Origin: Flavobacteriaceae bacterium UBA3356 | GTDB taxonomy: Bacteria; Bacteroidota; Bacteroidia; Flavobacteriales; Flavobacteriaceae | Assembly (NCBI GenBank): GCA_002360635.1 | Contig: DEQW01000009.1 | Span: 1-16,641, forward strand | Direction: 5' to 3' | DNA: 16,641 nucleotides | Shown: piece after piece, positions 1 through 6,608 of the stretch | Layout: each line of letters begins with the position of its first letter | How positions within the stretch are numbered: position 1 is the first letter of the stretch | Notes under the pieces: generated by a model | What the model was told of the DNA's origin: nothing | The model's input: only the letters and a program-made list of their open reading frames with translations | Databases searched by the model: none | Made by a program: the position numbers and the translations under genes

Positions 1-89
1 CATTTTCGTGAAGGGGTTTTTATATGTAGTGCTTTTAAATATATCTTAAAATGTCTTTAAGTCAATTAGTGTTTTATACTTTTAAGGTT

Positions 90-917
90 ATGAAAAAGAT
101 TTTTATTATTATCATAGCAACACTATTCTTTATTAGTTGTAACAATTCTCAAAAAAGAGAACAAGATAAAAAAATACCAGTAGAGCAAGACAATGGAATT
201 GGGGACGGAGCCCCTTCCCTATCGACTGCTTTTGCACAAGGAGTTGAAAAAACGCATAACAAAGAGGCTTTTTTAGCACATAACAATATTTCGTTTGATA
301 TTGCTTTAAATTTCAACGGACAAGAAAGATTAAAGGGAACATTTACTATGCGTACCAATTCATCGAAAATAAAATTCGAATCAAAAGACGGAAAAACAAT
401 TATTTACAACGGTGAAGAAGTTTACCTAACCCCAAAAGAAGCCGAAATGGAATCTGCCCGTTTCGATATTCTTACATGGCCCTATTTTATGGCGATGCCT
501 TTTAAGTTAACTGACGGAGGTACCATCTGGAGTGATGTAAAACAAGTAACCGAAAAAAACAGAGATTACTCAAAAGCTAAACTTACATTTGAAGCTGGAG
601 TTGGAGATACCGCCGAAGACTGGTACCAAGTATACGTAGACAACAACACCAACTTGTTAAATTATGCTGCCTATATAGTCACCTTTGGAAAAAGTGTAGC
701 TAAAGCAGAACAAGAGCCGCACGCCATTTTATATGAAAATTATGTGGTTATCGATGCTATTGCCATTTCAGATACATGGAAGTTTTACAATTGGAGTGAA
801 GAAAAAGGCTTATACGGTGAGCCTATTGGAGATGCCACCTTGAGAAATATTCAATTTTTGGAATCTGCAGATTACACCGTTCCTAAAAACGCAAAAAAAA
901 TAGAAGCTCCAAATTAA
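90..917 (+). CDS. DUF6503-like lipoprotein, function unknown
   Basis: A 275-residue protein. The chosen start at 90 (MKKIFIIII) gives a clean lipoprotein signal: Lys-Lys, a hydrophobic stretch, then FFISC with the lipid-accepting Cys at residue 17. The upstream in-frame ATG at 51 would add 13 residues ahead of the signal and is less likely. After an acidic/Lys-rich linker the mature part is beta-rich, with a stretch around FNGQERLKGTFTMRT, then YNGEEVYLTP, and a later WYQVYVD strand. This resembles the Bacteroidota DUF6503 family, which looks like a LolA/LolB-type lipid-binding fold; that resemblance is from memory. It would sit in the periplasm or on the outer membrane. It is the first gene of a run of four, with 10 bases to the next. 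No enzyme motif is visible. Confidence 0.75.
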   Translation: MKKIFIIIIATLFFISCNNSQKREQDKKIPVEQDNGIGDGAPSLSTAFAQGVEKTHNKEAFLAHNNISFDIALNFNGQERLKGTFTMRTNSSKIKFESKDGKTIIYNGEEVYLTPKEAEMESARFDILTWPYFMAMPFKLTDGGTIWSDVKQVTEKNRDYSKAKLTFEAGVGDTAEDWYQVYVDNNTNLLNYAAYIVTFGKSVAKAEQEPHAILYENYVVIDAIAISDTWKFYNWSEEKGLYGEPIGDATLRNIQFLESADYTVPKNAKKIEAPN

Positions 918-927
918 ATAAAAGTAT

Positions 928-1284
928 ATGACAAATTTACCATGGCATCAATACCTAATGGGTGTGCTTTATATTCTAGCTGGCATAAACCATTTTAGAA
1001 AACCAAAAATGTACGAGCGTATTATGCCTCCTTACATTCCGGCGCATTCGACCATGGTTTTATTAAGTGGTATCGCTGAAATGATTTTTGGCCTCATGCT
1101 CTTAAATAAGGATACACAAACAATTGCGGCATGGGGAATCATTGCCATGCTCATTGTTTTTTTCACAGTGCATATTTATATGTTACAAAATGAACGAGCT
1201 TCCATGAAGCTACCTAAATGGGCATTGATACTCCGTATTCCTTTACAATTTGCATTGATTTACTGGGCATATCTTTATATATAA
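928..1284 (+). CDS. DoxX-like small integral membrane protein
   Basis: A 118-residue protein with about four hydrophobic helices: roughly residues 8-20, 40-60, 65-87 and 98-116. The first is followed by the motif LAGINHFRKPKMYERIMPPYIP, in which an Asn-His-Phe precedes a Pro/Tyr-rich loop. This is characteristic of small DoxX-like proteins (DoxX/DoxD superfamily) in Bacteroidota. Their biochemical role is unclear; the name comes from a thiosulfate:quinone oxidoreductase subunit, and nothing here shows that activity. The stop codon TAA (1282-1284) shares a base with the ATG of the next gene (1284), so the two are probably translationally coupled. The start at 928 is the first ATG after the preceding stop. 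Confidence 0.8.
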   Translation: MTNLPWHQYLMGVLYILAGINHFRKPKMYERIMPPYIPAHSTMVLLSGIAEMIFGLMLLNKDTQTIAAWGIIAMLIVFFTVHIYMLQNERASMKLPKWALILRIPLQFALIYWAYLYI

Positions 1285-1895
1285 TGAACTTATTTTCTTC
1301 TGAAGAACATAAAAACCTCATCAATTTAAACTTACTAGGTGCTGACGTTACTTATTACCCAAACTTTTTTTCAAAAAAAATAGCTGACACCTATTTTGAA
1401 ACACTTTTAATTGAAACAAATTGGCAACAAGATGATATTACTATTTTCGGAAAAACATACAAACAACCACGACTAACTGCCTTACATGGTGAGGAAGGAA
1501 AAAGCTACACCTATTCTGGAATTACGATGCGCCCCCTACCATTTACTTCGGTATTAAAAGAAATTAAAAAGGAAGTTGAAAAAATTTCAGAAGTAAACTT
1601 TAATGTTGTTTTACTTAACTTATATCGTGACGGTCAAGACAGTAATGGGTGGCATAGTGATGACGAAAAAGAATTAGGCAAAAATCCTGTTATCGCCTCC
1701 GTAAGCTTAGGTGTGGAGCGGACATTTCATTTAAAAAGTAAAGATGATAAAGAATCAAAAACATCAATCATACTTCAACACGGAAGCTTATTGCTAATGA
1801 GAGGTGGCACTCAAGAAAATTACAAACACCAGTTGCCCAAAACGAAAAAAGTAGATTCACCCCGAATTAACTTAACCTTTAGAACCATTAAATAA
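1284..1895 (+). CDS. AlkB-family 2-oxoglutarate/Fe(II) dioxygenase
   Basis: A 203-residue protein of the AlkB family, closest in layout to compact ALKBH2/ALKBH3-like bacterial forms. It is expected to oxidise N-alkyl lesions such as 1-methyladenine and 3-methylcytosine in DNA or RNA, using Fe(II), O2 and 2-oxoglutarate. Visible motifs: PRLTALHGEEG followed by YTYSG (residues 62-79), part of the substrate lid; the iron triad His124-x-Asp126 and His182; and PRINLTFR with Arg194 and Arg200, which bind 2-oxoglutarate. The start at 1284 (MNLFSSEE) overlaps the stop of the DoxX-like gene in a TAATG junction. The in-frame ATG at 1218 lies inside that gene and would add a non-conserved extension. All catalytic residues are present. 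The DNA-versus-RNA preference cannot be told from sequence. Confidence 0.93.
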   Translation: MNLFSSEEHKNLINLNLLGADVTYYPNFFSKKIADTYFETLLIETNWQQDDITIFGKTYKQPRLTALHGEEGKSYTYSGITMRPLPFTSVLKEIKKEVEKISEVNFNVVLLNLYRDGQDSNGWHSDDEKELGKNPVIASVSLGVERTFHLKSKDDKESKTSIILQHGSLLLMRGGTQENYKHQLPKTKKVDSPRINLTFRTIK

Positions 1896-1915
1896 TAAAC
1901 ACTTATTTTAGGTTT

Positions 1916-2200
1916 ATGAATGAAGAAGAAAAATTTACAATCCGAGAACTTGATCGCATTATTGAAATGGCTTGGGAAGACCGTACTCCTTTCGAGGCTA
2001 TCACCTTTCAGTTTAACATAAGCGAACAGGAAACCATCGAAATTATGCGCAGGCAGTTAAAACCCTCTAGTTTTAGAATGTGGCGAAAACGAGTCCAAGG
2101 GCGAAAAACAAAACATAAAAAACTACGTGATACTGGTTTTGATCGCTTTAAAAGCAGTAGGCAAAAACAGATAACGCATAACAAAATTTCAAAAAGGTAA
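1916..2200 (+). CDS. TIGR03643/DUF2805 family small basic protein
   Basis: A 94-residue protein recognised from memory as the TIGR03643 (DUF2805) family. Conserved-looking parts are an acidic helical N-terminus (EEKFTIRELDRIIEMAWED, ending in RTPFEAI), then FNISEQETIEIMRRQLKPSSFRMWRKRV, and a strongly basic tail of mostly Lys and Arg from residue 59 on. The pattern of a helix pair followed by SEQETIEIMR and a basic Arg/Lys cluster looks like a small helix-turn-helix nucleic-acid binder, but that is inference; the family function is unknown. It lies 20 bases after the AlkB-like gene and so is probably cotranscribed. Its stop (2198-2200) is one base from the stop of the converging nuclease gene. 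Confidence 0.85.
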   Translation: MNEEEKFTIRELDRIIEMAWEDRTPFEAITFQFNISEQETIEIMRRQLKPSSFRMWRKRVQGRKTKHKKLRDTGFDRFKSSRQKQITHNKISKR

Positions 2201-2201
2201 A

Positions 2202-2981
2202 TTAACCAAAGATATCGTTTAAAACCTCAGCTAAGCGTATCCCTCCTTTTTGCAGTTGCATTCTAAGCACATCCATATACTCGTACATATAAGGGTACCA
2301 TAATTTTTGCCCAACTTCAGTATTATCATAAATATTTTTGCAAAGTGCTCGGCTTTCATACATCCAATCCTTAATAGAACCTTGCTGTATTTGTTTTAGT
2401 TCGTTTTTTGAAAGCCCTTTTCCATTGGCTGCCAATTCAGAATACGACATCTTATATTCAGCAATCATTTTACTGTCCCACACCGAGTGCAAATTGGTGC
2501 CTTCTTTAAACCACTGAACTTGAAAGTCATTCCCTCCTTTATCCTCTGCCAATCCAATATGAAGCGGCTGGTGTAAATCACCCAAAAAGTGCACTAGCAT
2601 TTTCAAGTAAAACACTTTATCTTCTTTTGAAGCATTTGCATCTTTAAGCACCTCAATACTTTTATTGATGGCTACTATAATATCACCGGCTTCATTTTTT
2701 TCATGGTTTTCGTAAGTTGAATCAAAAGGAAAATTTACATAATGCCACGGTCCATACTTGCGGTATTTACTATCGCTTTTAATTTCATCCGCATACGTTG
2801 AAACCAAAGCCAATGATTGACCATCTAACAATCTATTAATGTTACGTTTTGCTTTTTTAGTTAGGTACTTTTCAGCAATAGCACCTGTTGCTCTATGCCC
2901 ATTACGACCCCAGTCTTCAGCTGGATAAGCTGTTAAAACAGTAAATACGGTTAATACAAATAACAAGATTCCTTTTTTCAT
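2202..2981 (-). CDS. Secreted S1/P1-type zinc nuclease
   Basis: A 259-residue protein with a signal peptide at about residues 1-21 (MKKGILLFVLTVFTVLTAYPA). S1/P1 nucleases hydrolyse single-stranded DNA/RNA and 3'-nucleotides with a trinuclear zinc site. All nine ligands of the P1 pattern can be placed with matching spacing: Trp24, His29, Asp65, His80, His131, Asp135, His141, His165 and Asp169. They fall in WGRNGH, YADEI, WHYVNF, HFLGDLHQPLH and NLHSVWD. In fungal enzymes Trp is the mature N-terminus; here cleavage after Ala21 would leave two residues (Glu-Asp) before it. This is close to the usual arrangement, but the exact cleavage site is uncertain. It probably acts outside the cytoplasm in nucleotide or phosphate scavenging. 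It is a single gene, divergent from the SPFH operon. Confidence 0.95.
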   Translation of the reverse strand: MKKGILLFVLTVFTVLTAYPAEDWGRNGHRATGAIAEKYLTKKAKRNINRLLDGQSLALVSTYADEIKSDSKYRKYGPWHYVNFPFDSTYENHEKNEAGDIIVAINKSIEVLKDANASKEDKVFYLKMLVHFLGDLHQPLHIGLAEDKGGNDFQVQWFKEGTNLHSVWDSKMIAEYKMSYSELAANGKGLSKNELKQIQQGSIKDWMYESRALCKNIYDNTEVGQKLWYPYMYEYMDVLRMQLQKGGIRLAEVLNDIFG

Positions 2982-3015
2982 AGTATGTTTTTATTCTTCC
3001 TGAAGAAATTTAAAA

Positions 3016-3023
3016 CAAAGATA
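3016..3023 (-). promoter_or_regulatory. Bacteroidota -7 element for the S1/P1 nuclease gene
   Basis: The reverse strand reads TATCTTTG, an exact match to the TAnnTTTG -7 consensus of the Bacteroidota primary sigma factor. It lies 34 bases upstream of the nuclease ATG. The -33 TTG is not clear; the region 20 bases upstream reads TTAACTTAA. Confidence 0.55.
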
Positions 3024-3056
3024 CCATTCCTTGTTTTAAGTTAATATTATAAATAG

Positions 3057-3086
3057 TTGGAAATTTCAGAAAAAGAGTTATATTTG
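3057..3086 (+). promoter_or_regulatory. Bacteroidota promoter for the SPFH operon
   Basis: TTG at 3057-3059, a 19-base spacer, then TATATTTG at 3079-3086. This matches the Bacteroidota TTG-N(17-23)-TAnnTTTG consensus exactly. The transcript should start around 3092, giving a leader of about 30 bases to the ATG at 3125. With the divergent -7 element at 3016-3023, the 143-base gap between the two genes is a compact back-to-back promoter region. Confidence 0.7.
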
Positions 3087-3124
3087 ATTAATATCATTTT
3101 AATATCAAATTAAATTTAACTACT

Positions 3125-3985
3125 ATGTCAAACGAAAAAACGATCACCCCGGCCAACGGCTACTTAATGCTGTTTGTATTTTTTATCCTTATTGCAGCAG
3201 GCGTAGTTGGTCTGCTCACTACAAAAAACCCTTGGTTTATTGCTTTATTTTTCCTCGGCCTTTTAACATTACCAGGGTTTGTACTCGTAAACCCTAACGG
3301 CTCGAGAGTATTGTTACTTTTCGGAAAATACATAGGAACCATAAAAAAGAACGGTCTTTTTTGGGTAAACCCTTTATATGCGAAGAAAAAAATATCATTA
3401 CGAGCACGTAACTTTGACAGCGAACGTTTAAAGGTGAACGATAAACTAGGAAATCCCGTAATAATCAGCACCATTTTGGTTTGGCGTGTTCGTGATACAC
3501 ATAAAGCCGCTTTTGATGTTGATAATTATGAAGAATTTGTCCGTATACAAACCGATGCTGCTGTACGTGAATTGGCCAGTAAGTACCCGTACGATAATTT
3601 TGCAGACGAAGGCATGGATGCCGATATTACGCTACGCTCCAGTATGGAAGAGGTAAACGAAGCTTTGGTAAAAGGCCTGGATGAACGTCTTACCATTGCT
3701 GGCATTGAAGTGTTAGAGTCCCGGATTGGCTATTTAGCATACGCCAATGAAATTGCGAGTGCGATGCTAAAAAGACAGCAAGCAACTGCAATTGTTGCAG
3801 CACGCCATAAGATTGTCGAAGGTGCCGTTAGTATGGTCGAAATGGCTCTTAATGAACTAAGCAAAAAGCAAATTGTCGATCTTGATGATGAGCGAAAAGC
3901 TGCTATGGTAAGTAATTTAATGGTAATTTTATGTGGTGACAAAGATGCGTCACCAGTTGTTAATGCTGGAACATTGAATATGTAA
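3125..3985 (+). CDS. SPFH (stomatin/prohibitin) domain membrane protein
   Basis: A 286-residue protein. Two hydrophobic segments (about residues 12-31 and 37-56) precede the SPFH domain (about residues 58-215). The domain starts with the typical VNPNGSRVLLLFGKYIGT strand pair, followed by PVIISTILVWRV and a long helical part (residues 150-250). Near the end of the domain, YANEIASAMLKRQQATAIVAARHKIVEGA is the signature of the stomatin-like subgroup. SPFH proteins oligomerise on membranes and scaffold proteases or microdomains; what this one organises is unknown. The two-helix hairpin would leave the SPFH domain in the cytoplasm if the N-terminus is inside. It is first in an operon with an exported hydrolase (25 bases downstream) and a small RHH protein. 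No NfeD partner gene is present in the window. Confidence 0.9.
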   Translation: MSNEKTITPANGYLMLFVFFILIAAGVVGLLTTKNPWFIALFFLGLLTLPGFVLVNPNGSRVLLLFGKYIGTIKKNGLFWVNPLYAKKKISLRARNFDSERLKVNDKLGNPVIISTILVWRVRDTHKAAFDVDNYEEFVRIQTDAAVRELASKYPYDNFADEGMDADITLRSSMEEVNEALVKGLDERLTIAGIEVLESRIGYLAYANEIASAMLKRQQATAIVAARHKIVEGAVSMVEMALNELSKKQIVDLDDERKAAMVSNLMVILCGDKDASPVVNAGTLNM

Positions 3986-4010
3986 ATTACATTCATTAAA
4001 AATTCACATC

Positions 4011-4940
4011 ATGAAAAACCTAATCATCTTCTTTACTTTAGTTTTCTTCGGAAGTAGTTACGCACAAGATAACTTTACCTCCGAAGAATTGAAAATAACC
4101 CCCTTGGTAGAAGGTACGCTTTTAACGCCTGAAACTTCAGGAAAAACACCGCTTGTTATCATTATTGGTGGTTCTGGACCTACCGATAGGAACGGCAATC
4201 AAAATATGATGAAAAACAATTCGCTTAAATTTTTAGCGGAAGCTTTGTATAAAAATGAAATAGCCAGTTTTCGTTATGATAAAAGGATTGTGAAAATCAT
4301 GAAAACAGGAAGCATTGATGAAAAGAAAATACGGTTCGACGATTTTATTGAAGATGCCATTGCCGTTACTGAATATTTTAAAAAAGACAATCGTTTTGGT
4401 AAGCTTTATATTATTGGTCACAGCCAAGGCTCGTTGGTTGGTATGATTGCCGCTCAAAACAGAGCAGATGGTTTTATTTCTATTGCCGGAGCTGGTCAAG
4501 AAATAGATGATGTTATTGTCGATCAATTGGCAAAACAAGCACCGGGTTTAGTTGATAATGCCCGGCAATCCTTTGACGATCTTCGTGTAAATGGTACGGC
4601 ACAAAATTACAGCCCAGGACTAGCATCTATTTTTAGACCTGATATTCAACCCTTTATTTACAGCTGGATGCAATACAATCCACAAGTAGAACTTTCCAAG
4701 TTAAACATTCCCATTTTAATTATTAATGGGGACAAAGACCTACAGGTTCAGGTAAGCGAAGCAGAAGCATTGCACAAAGCAAAGCCTGGCGCCACATACA
4801 AGGTGATTCCAAAAATGAACCATGTATTAAAAAGTATAGATGGTAACGATTTAGAGAATAGTAAATCGTACAATCAATACAACCTTCCCATTTCTGAAGA
4901 ATTGATTACCATTATCACCCAATTTATTGAAGCTAATTAA
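4011..4940 (+). CDS. Exported alpha/beta hydrolase (serine esterase/aminopeptidase-like)
   Basis: A 309-residue protein with a signal peptide and cleavage likely before Gln19 (GSSYA|Q), so it should work in the periplasm. The alpha/beta-hydrolase landmarks are in order: an oxyanion region GGSGPTDRNG (53-62), the nucleophile elbow GHSQG with Ser138, the acid in INGDKD (Asp243, or possibly Asp241), and His271 in MNHVLK. The closest family by layout is the S33/'serine aminopeptidase' alpha/beta hydrolases, whose members cleave esters or small peptides. The substrate cannot be predicted. Length and triad are complete. It sits between the SPFH gene (25 bases upstream) and the Arc-like gene (one base downstream), so cotranscription is very likely. 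Because it is exported while the other two should be cytoplasmic or membrane-bound, a direct physical complex is not obvious. Confidence 0.9.
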   Translation: MKNLIIFFTLVFFGSSYAQDNFTSEELKITPLVEGTLLTPETSGKTPLVIIIGGSGPTDRNGNQNMMKNNSLKFLAEALYKNEIASFRYDKRIVKIMKTGSIDEKKIRFDDFIEDAIAVTEYFKKDNRFGKLYIIGHSQGSLVGMIAAQNRADGFISIAGAGQEIDDVIVDQLAKQAPGLVDNARQSFDDLRVNGTAQNYSPGLASIFRPDIQPFIYSWMQYNPQVELSKLNIPILIINGDKDLQVQVSEAEALHKAKPGATYKVIPKMNHVLKSIDGNDLENSKSYNQYNLPISEELITIITQFIEAN

Positions 4941-4941
4941 T

Positions 4942-5103
4942 ATGCCCAAAAAGAAAGCCTTTGCCCTGCGCGTTAATGAAGATATGATGAAAGCCGTTGA
5001 AAAATGGGCGGCAGATGAGTTTCGTAGTACCAACGGACAAATTGAATGGATGCTGCATGAAATGTTGAAAAACTCAAATAGACTTCCGAAGAAGAAAGAG
5101 TAA
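4942..5103 (+). CDS. Small Arc-like ribbon-helix-helix protein
   Basis: A 53-residue gene starting at the ATG at 4942, one base after the hydrolase stop, and ending in TAA at 5101-5103. It begins MPKKKAFALRVNEDMM and continues through EKWAADEFRSTNGQIEWMLHEML to a Lys-rich tail. FALRV is the N-terminal beta strand of Arc/MetJ ribbon-helix-helix proteins, in which alternating side chains read the major groove. Helix A (about residues 12-25), a turn (FRSTNGQ) and helix B (IEWMLHEMLKN) follow. Such proteins dimerise and bind DNA as operon repressors, and small Arc-family genes of this type are common beside SPFH genes (recalled, not searched). Autoregulation of the promoter at 3057-3086 is an inference. 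It is easily missed by annotation because of its size. Confidence 0.85.
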   Translation: MPKKKAFALRVNEDMMKAVEKWAADEFRSTNGQIEWMLHEMLKNSNRLPKKKE

Positions 5104-5104
5104 C

Positions 5105-5135
5105 TTGTATTTTTCTCGCAAATAATTGTATTTTG
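5105..5135 (+). promoter_or_regulatory. Possible promoter for the DUF819 gene
   Basis: TTG at 5105-5107, a 21-base gap, then TATTTTG at 5129-5135. The -7 element is one base short of TAnnTTTG, so it is a near match only. It is correctly placed 20 bases before the ATG at 5156. Readthrough from the SPFH operon is also possible because no terminator is visible between 5104 and 5155. Confidence 0.35.
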
Positions 5136-5155
5136 CAGTCAAACAATTGAAATTC

Positions 5156-6493
5156 ATGCAAGACAATCTTACTCAAGAAATAATAGACACTTCGCCTCTT
5201 TTCACAAACGACACCATTGTTTTTGGAGTGTTAATGTTAGCCTTAGGGTTTATTTTTTATACCTCATCAAAAGAATCAGGATTTTGGAATTCTTTTTACA
5301 AGATAGTTCCGGCGTTGTTCATGGCCTATTTTTTACCTGCATTGTTAACGACTTTTGGAGTTATTGCACCAGAATGGACAAGCGTCTCAGATACTGGAGC
5401 AGCTGTAGAAAGCAGCTCAAGCCTCTACTATATGTCTAGTCGTTACTTATTACCTGCCGCATTGGTCTTAATGACGCTGAGCATCGATTTAAAAGCAGTT
5501 TTCAATCTTGGTCCCAAAGCATTGATTATGTTCTTTACCGGAACTATTGGGATTGTAATTGGTGGACCACTTGCCGTTTTATTAATAGGTACCATCTCTC
5601 CCGAAACAGTAGGAGGAGCTGGTGCAGATGCCGTTTGGAGAGGTCTTTCCACCTTGGCGGGAAGCTGGATTGGCGGTGGTGCCAACCAAACTGCCATGCT
5701 CGAAATTTACGGTTATAACCAAGAATTGTACGGTGGGATGGTATTTGTAGATATTGTAGTTGCCAACATCTGGATGGCAATCATTTTAATAGGAATTGGT
5801 AAGTCTGCGCGTATTGATAAATGGTTGAAATCTGATACTTCTGCAATTGAAGCCCTAAAAGCTAAAGTTTCCGATTATGCTAAAACGGTGGACAGAAATC
5901 CTACCCTAACCGATTTAATGATTCTTGCGGCCATTGCTTTTGGCACAGTTAGTTTTGCTCATTTCGGCGCAGGATATTTGAGTACTTTCTTTGAAGATTT
6001 TGTAAATAGTTTCCCTAAAGGAATTACGCGGAATGTATTTACTTTCTTAAGCTCTTCATTCTTTTGGATGATTTCGATAACCACTCTAATTGGAGTTTTA
6101 CTTTCTTTTACCAAGTTAAGAAGTTATGAAGGTGCCGGGGCCAGTAAATTTGGGAGTGTTTTTATTTACATTCTTGTTGCCAGCATCGGTATGAAAATGG
6201 ACCTAACGCTTATCTTCGATAATTTCGGTCTTATCTTCATAGGTCTTGTTTGGATGTTGATTCATGCTGGATTATTAATTTTGGTAGCCAAGCTAATCAA
6301 AGCGCCTTACTTTTTCCTTGCAGTAGGTAGTCAAGCCAATGTGGGAGGAGCAGCATCTGCTCCTATTGTCGCGTCTGCTTTTCACCCTTCGTTAGCAACG
6401 GTTGGTGTACTACTAGCTGTTTTTGGGTATGCAATAGGTACTGTCGCAGCAATTCTTTGTACGGTATTAATGCAATTGGCGGCAGTTTCTTAA
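5156..6493 (+). CDS. DUF819 family multi-pass membrane protein
   Basis: A 445-residue, very hydrophobic protein with roughly ten to twelve transmembrane helices and a cytoplasmic-type loop near residues 225-255 (KSDTSAIEALKAKVSDYAK). It belongs to the DUF819 family, which includes Bacillus YjcL; members look like transporters but substrates are not established. Two Gly-rich signatures resemble each other: GSWIGGGANQTAM in the first half and GSQANVGGAASAPIVA in the second. This fits an inverted-repeat carrier with two pore loops. The start at 5156 (MQDNLTQEI) is preferred over the in-frame ATG at 5126, because that ATG falls inside the probable promoter. It stands alone, 52 bases after the RHH gene and 115 bases before the next gene. 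Confidence 0.88.
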   Translation: MQDNLTQEIIDTSPLFTNDTIVFGVLMLALGFIFYTSSKESGFWNSFYKIVPALFMAYFLPALLTTFGVIAPEWTSVSDTGAAVESSSSLYYMSSRYLLPAALVLMTLSIDLKAVFNLGPKALIMFFTGTIGIVIGGPLAVLLIGTISPETVGGAGADAVWRGLSTLAGSWIGGGANQTAMLEIYGYNQELYGGMVFVDIVVANIWMAIILIGIGKSARIDKWLKSDTSAIEALKAKVSDYAKTVDRNPTLTDLMILAAIAFGTVSFAHFGAGYLSTFFEDFVNSFPKGITRNVFTFLSSSFFWMISITTLIGVLLSFTKLRSYEGAGASKFGSVFIYILVASIGMKMDLTLIFDNFGLIFIGLVWMLIHAGLLILVAKLIKAPYFFLAVGSQANVGGAASAPIVASAFHPSLATVGVLLAVFGYAIGTVAAILCTVLMQLAAVS

Positions 6494-6575
6494 TTAAGAG
6501 TTTTATTTCTGAAAATATAAACAGACTTTAAAAAAGTTATTAGTGTTTCAGGTTTTCAGTTTTCAACAAATTATG

Positions 6576-6583
6576 CATCTTTG
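6576..6583 (+). promoter_or_regulatory. Possible -7 element for the DUF4369 lipoprotein gene
   Basis: CATCTTTG (followed by CG) differs from TAnnTTTG only at the first base and lies 25 bases before the ATG at 6609. No clear TTG is seen 17-23 bases upstream. If real, it rules out the in-frame ATG at 6543 as a start. Confidence 0.35.
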
Positions 6584-6608
6584 CGACCTTAAAAAACTTA
6601 TTTATATA

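Noticed and set aside
51..89. Upstream in-frame ATG extending the first lipoprotein by 13 residues
   Set aside because: The extension precedes and would disrupt a clean lipoprotein signal that begins at 90.
1..89. Left-edge sequence searched for a promoter or end of a preceding gene
   Set aside because: AT-rich; TACTTTTA near 77-84 is only a partial -7 match, and no coding sequence or terminator could be supported.
1218..1283. Upstream ATG extending the AlkB-like protein by 22 residues
   Set aside because: It lies inside the DoxX-like gene and adds residues with no AlkB resemblance; 1284 gives a normal coupled start.
6543..6608. Upstream ATG extending the DUF4369 lipoprotein by 22 residues
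   Set aside because: A likely -7 promoter element (6576-6583) falls inside it, and the start at 6609 gives a proper lipobox.
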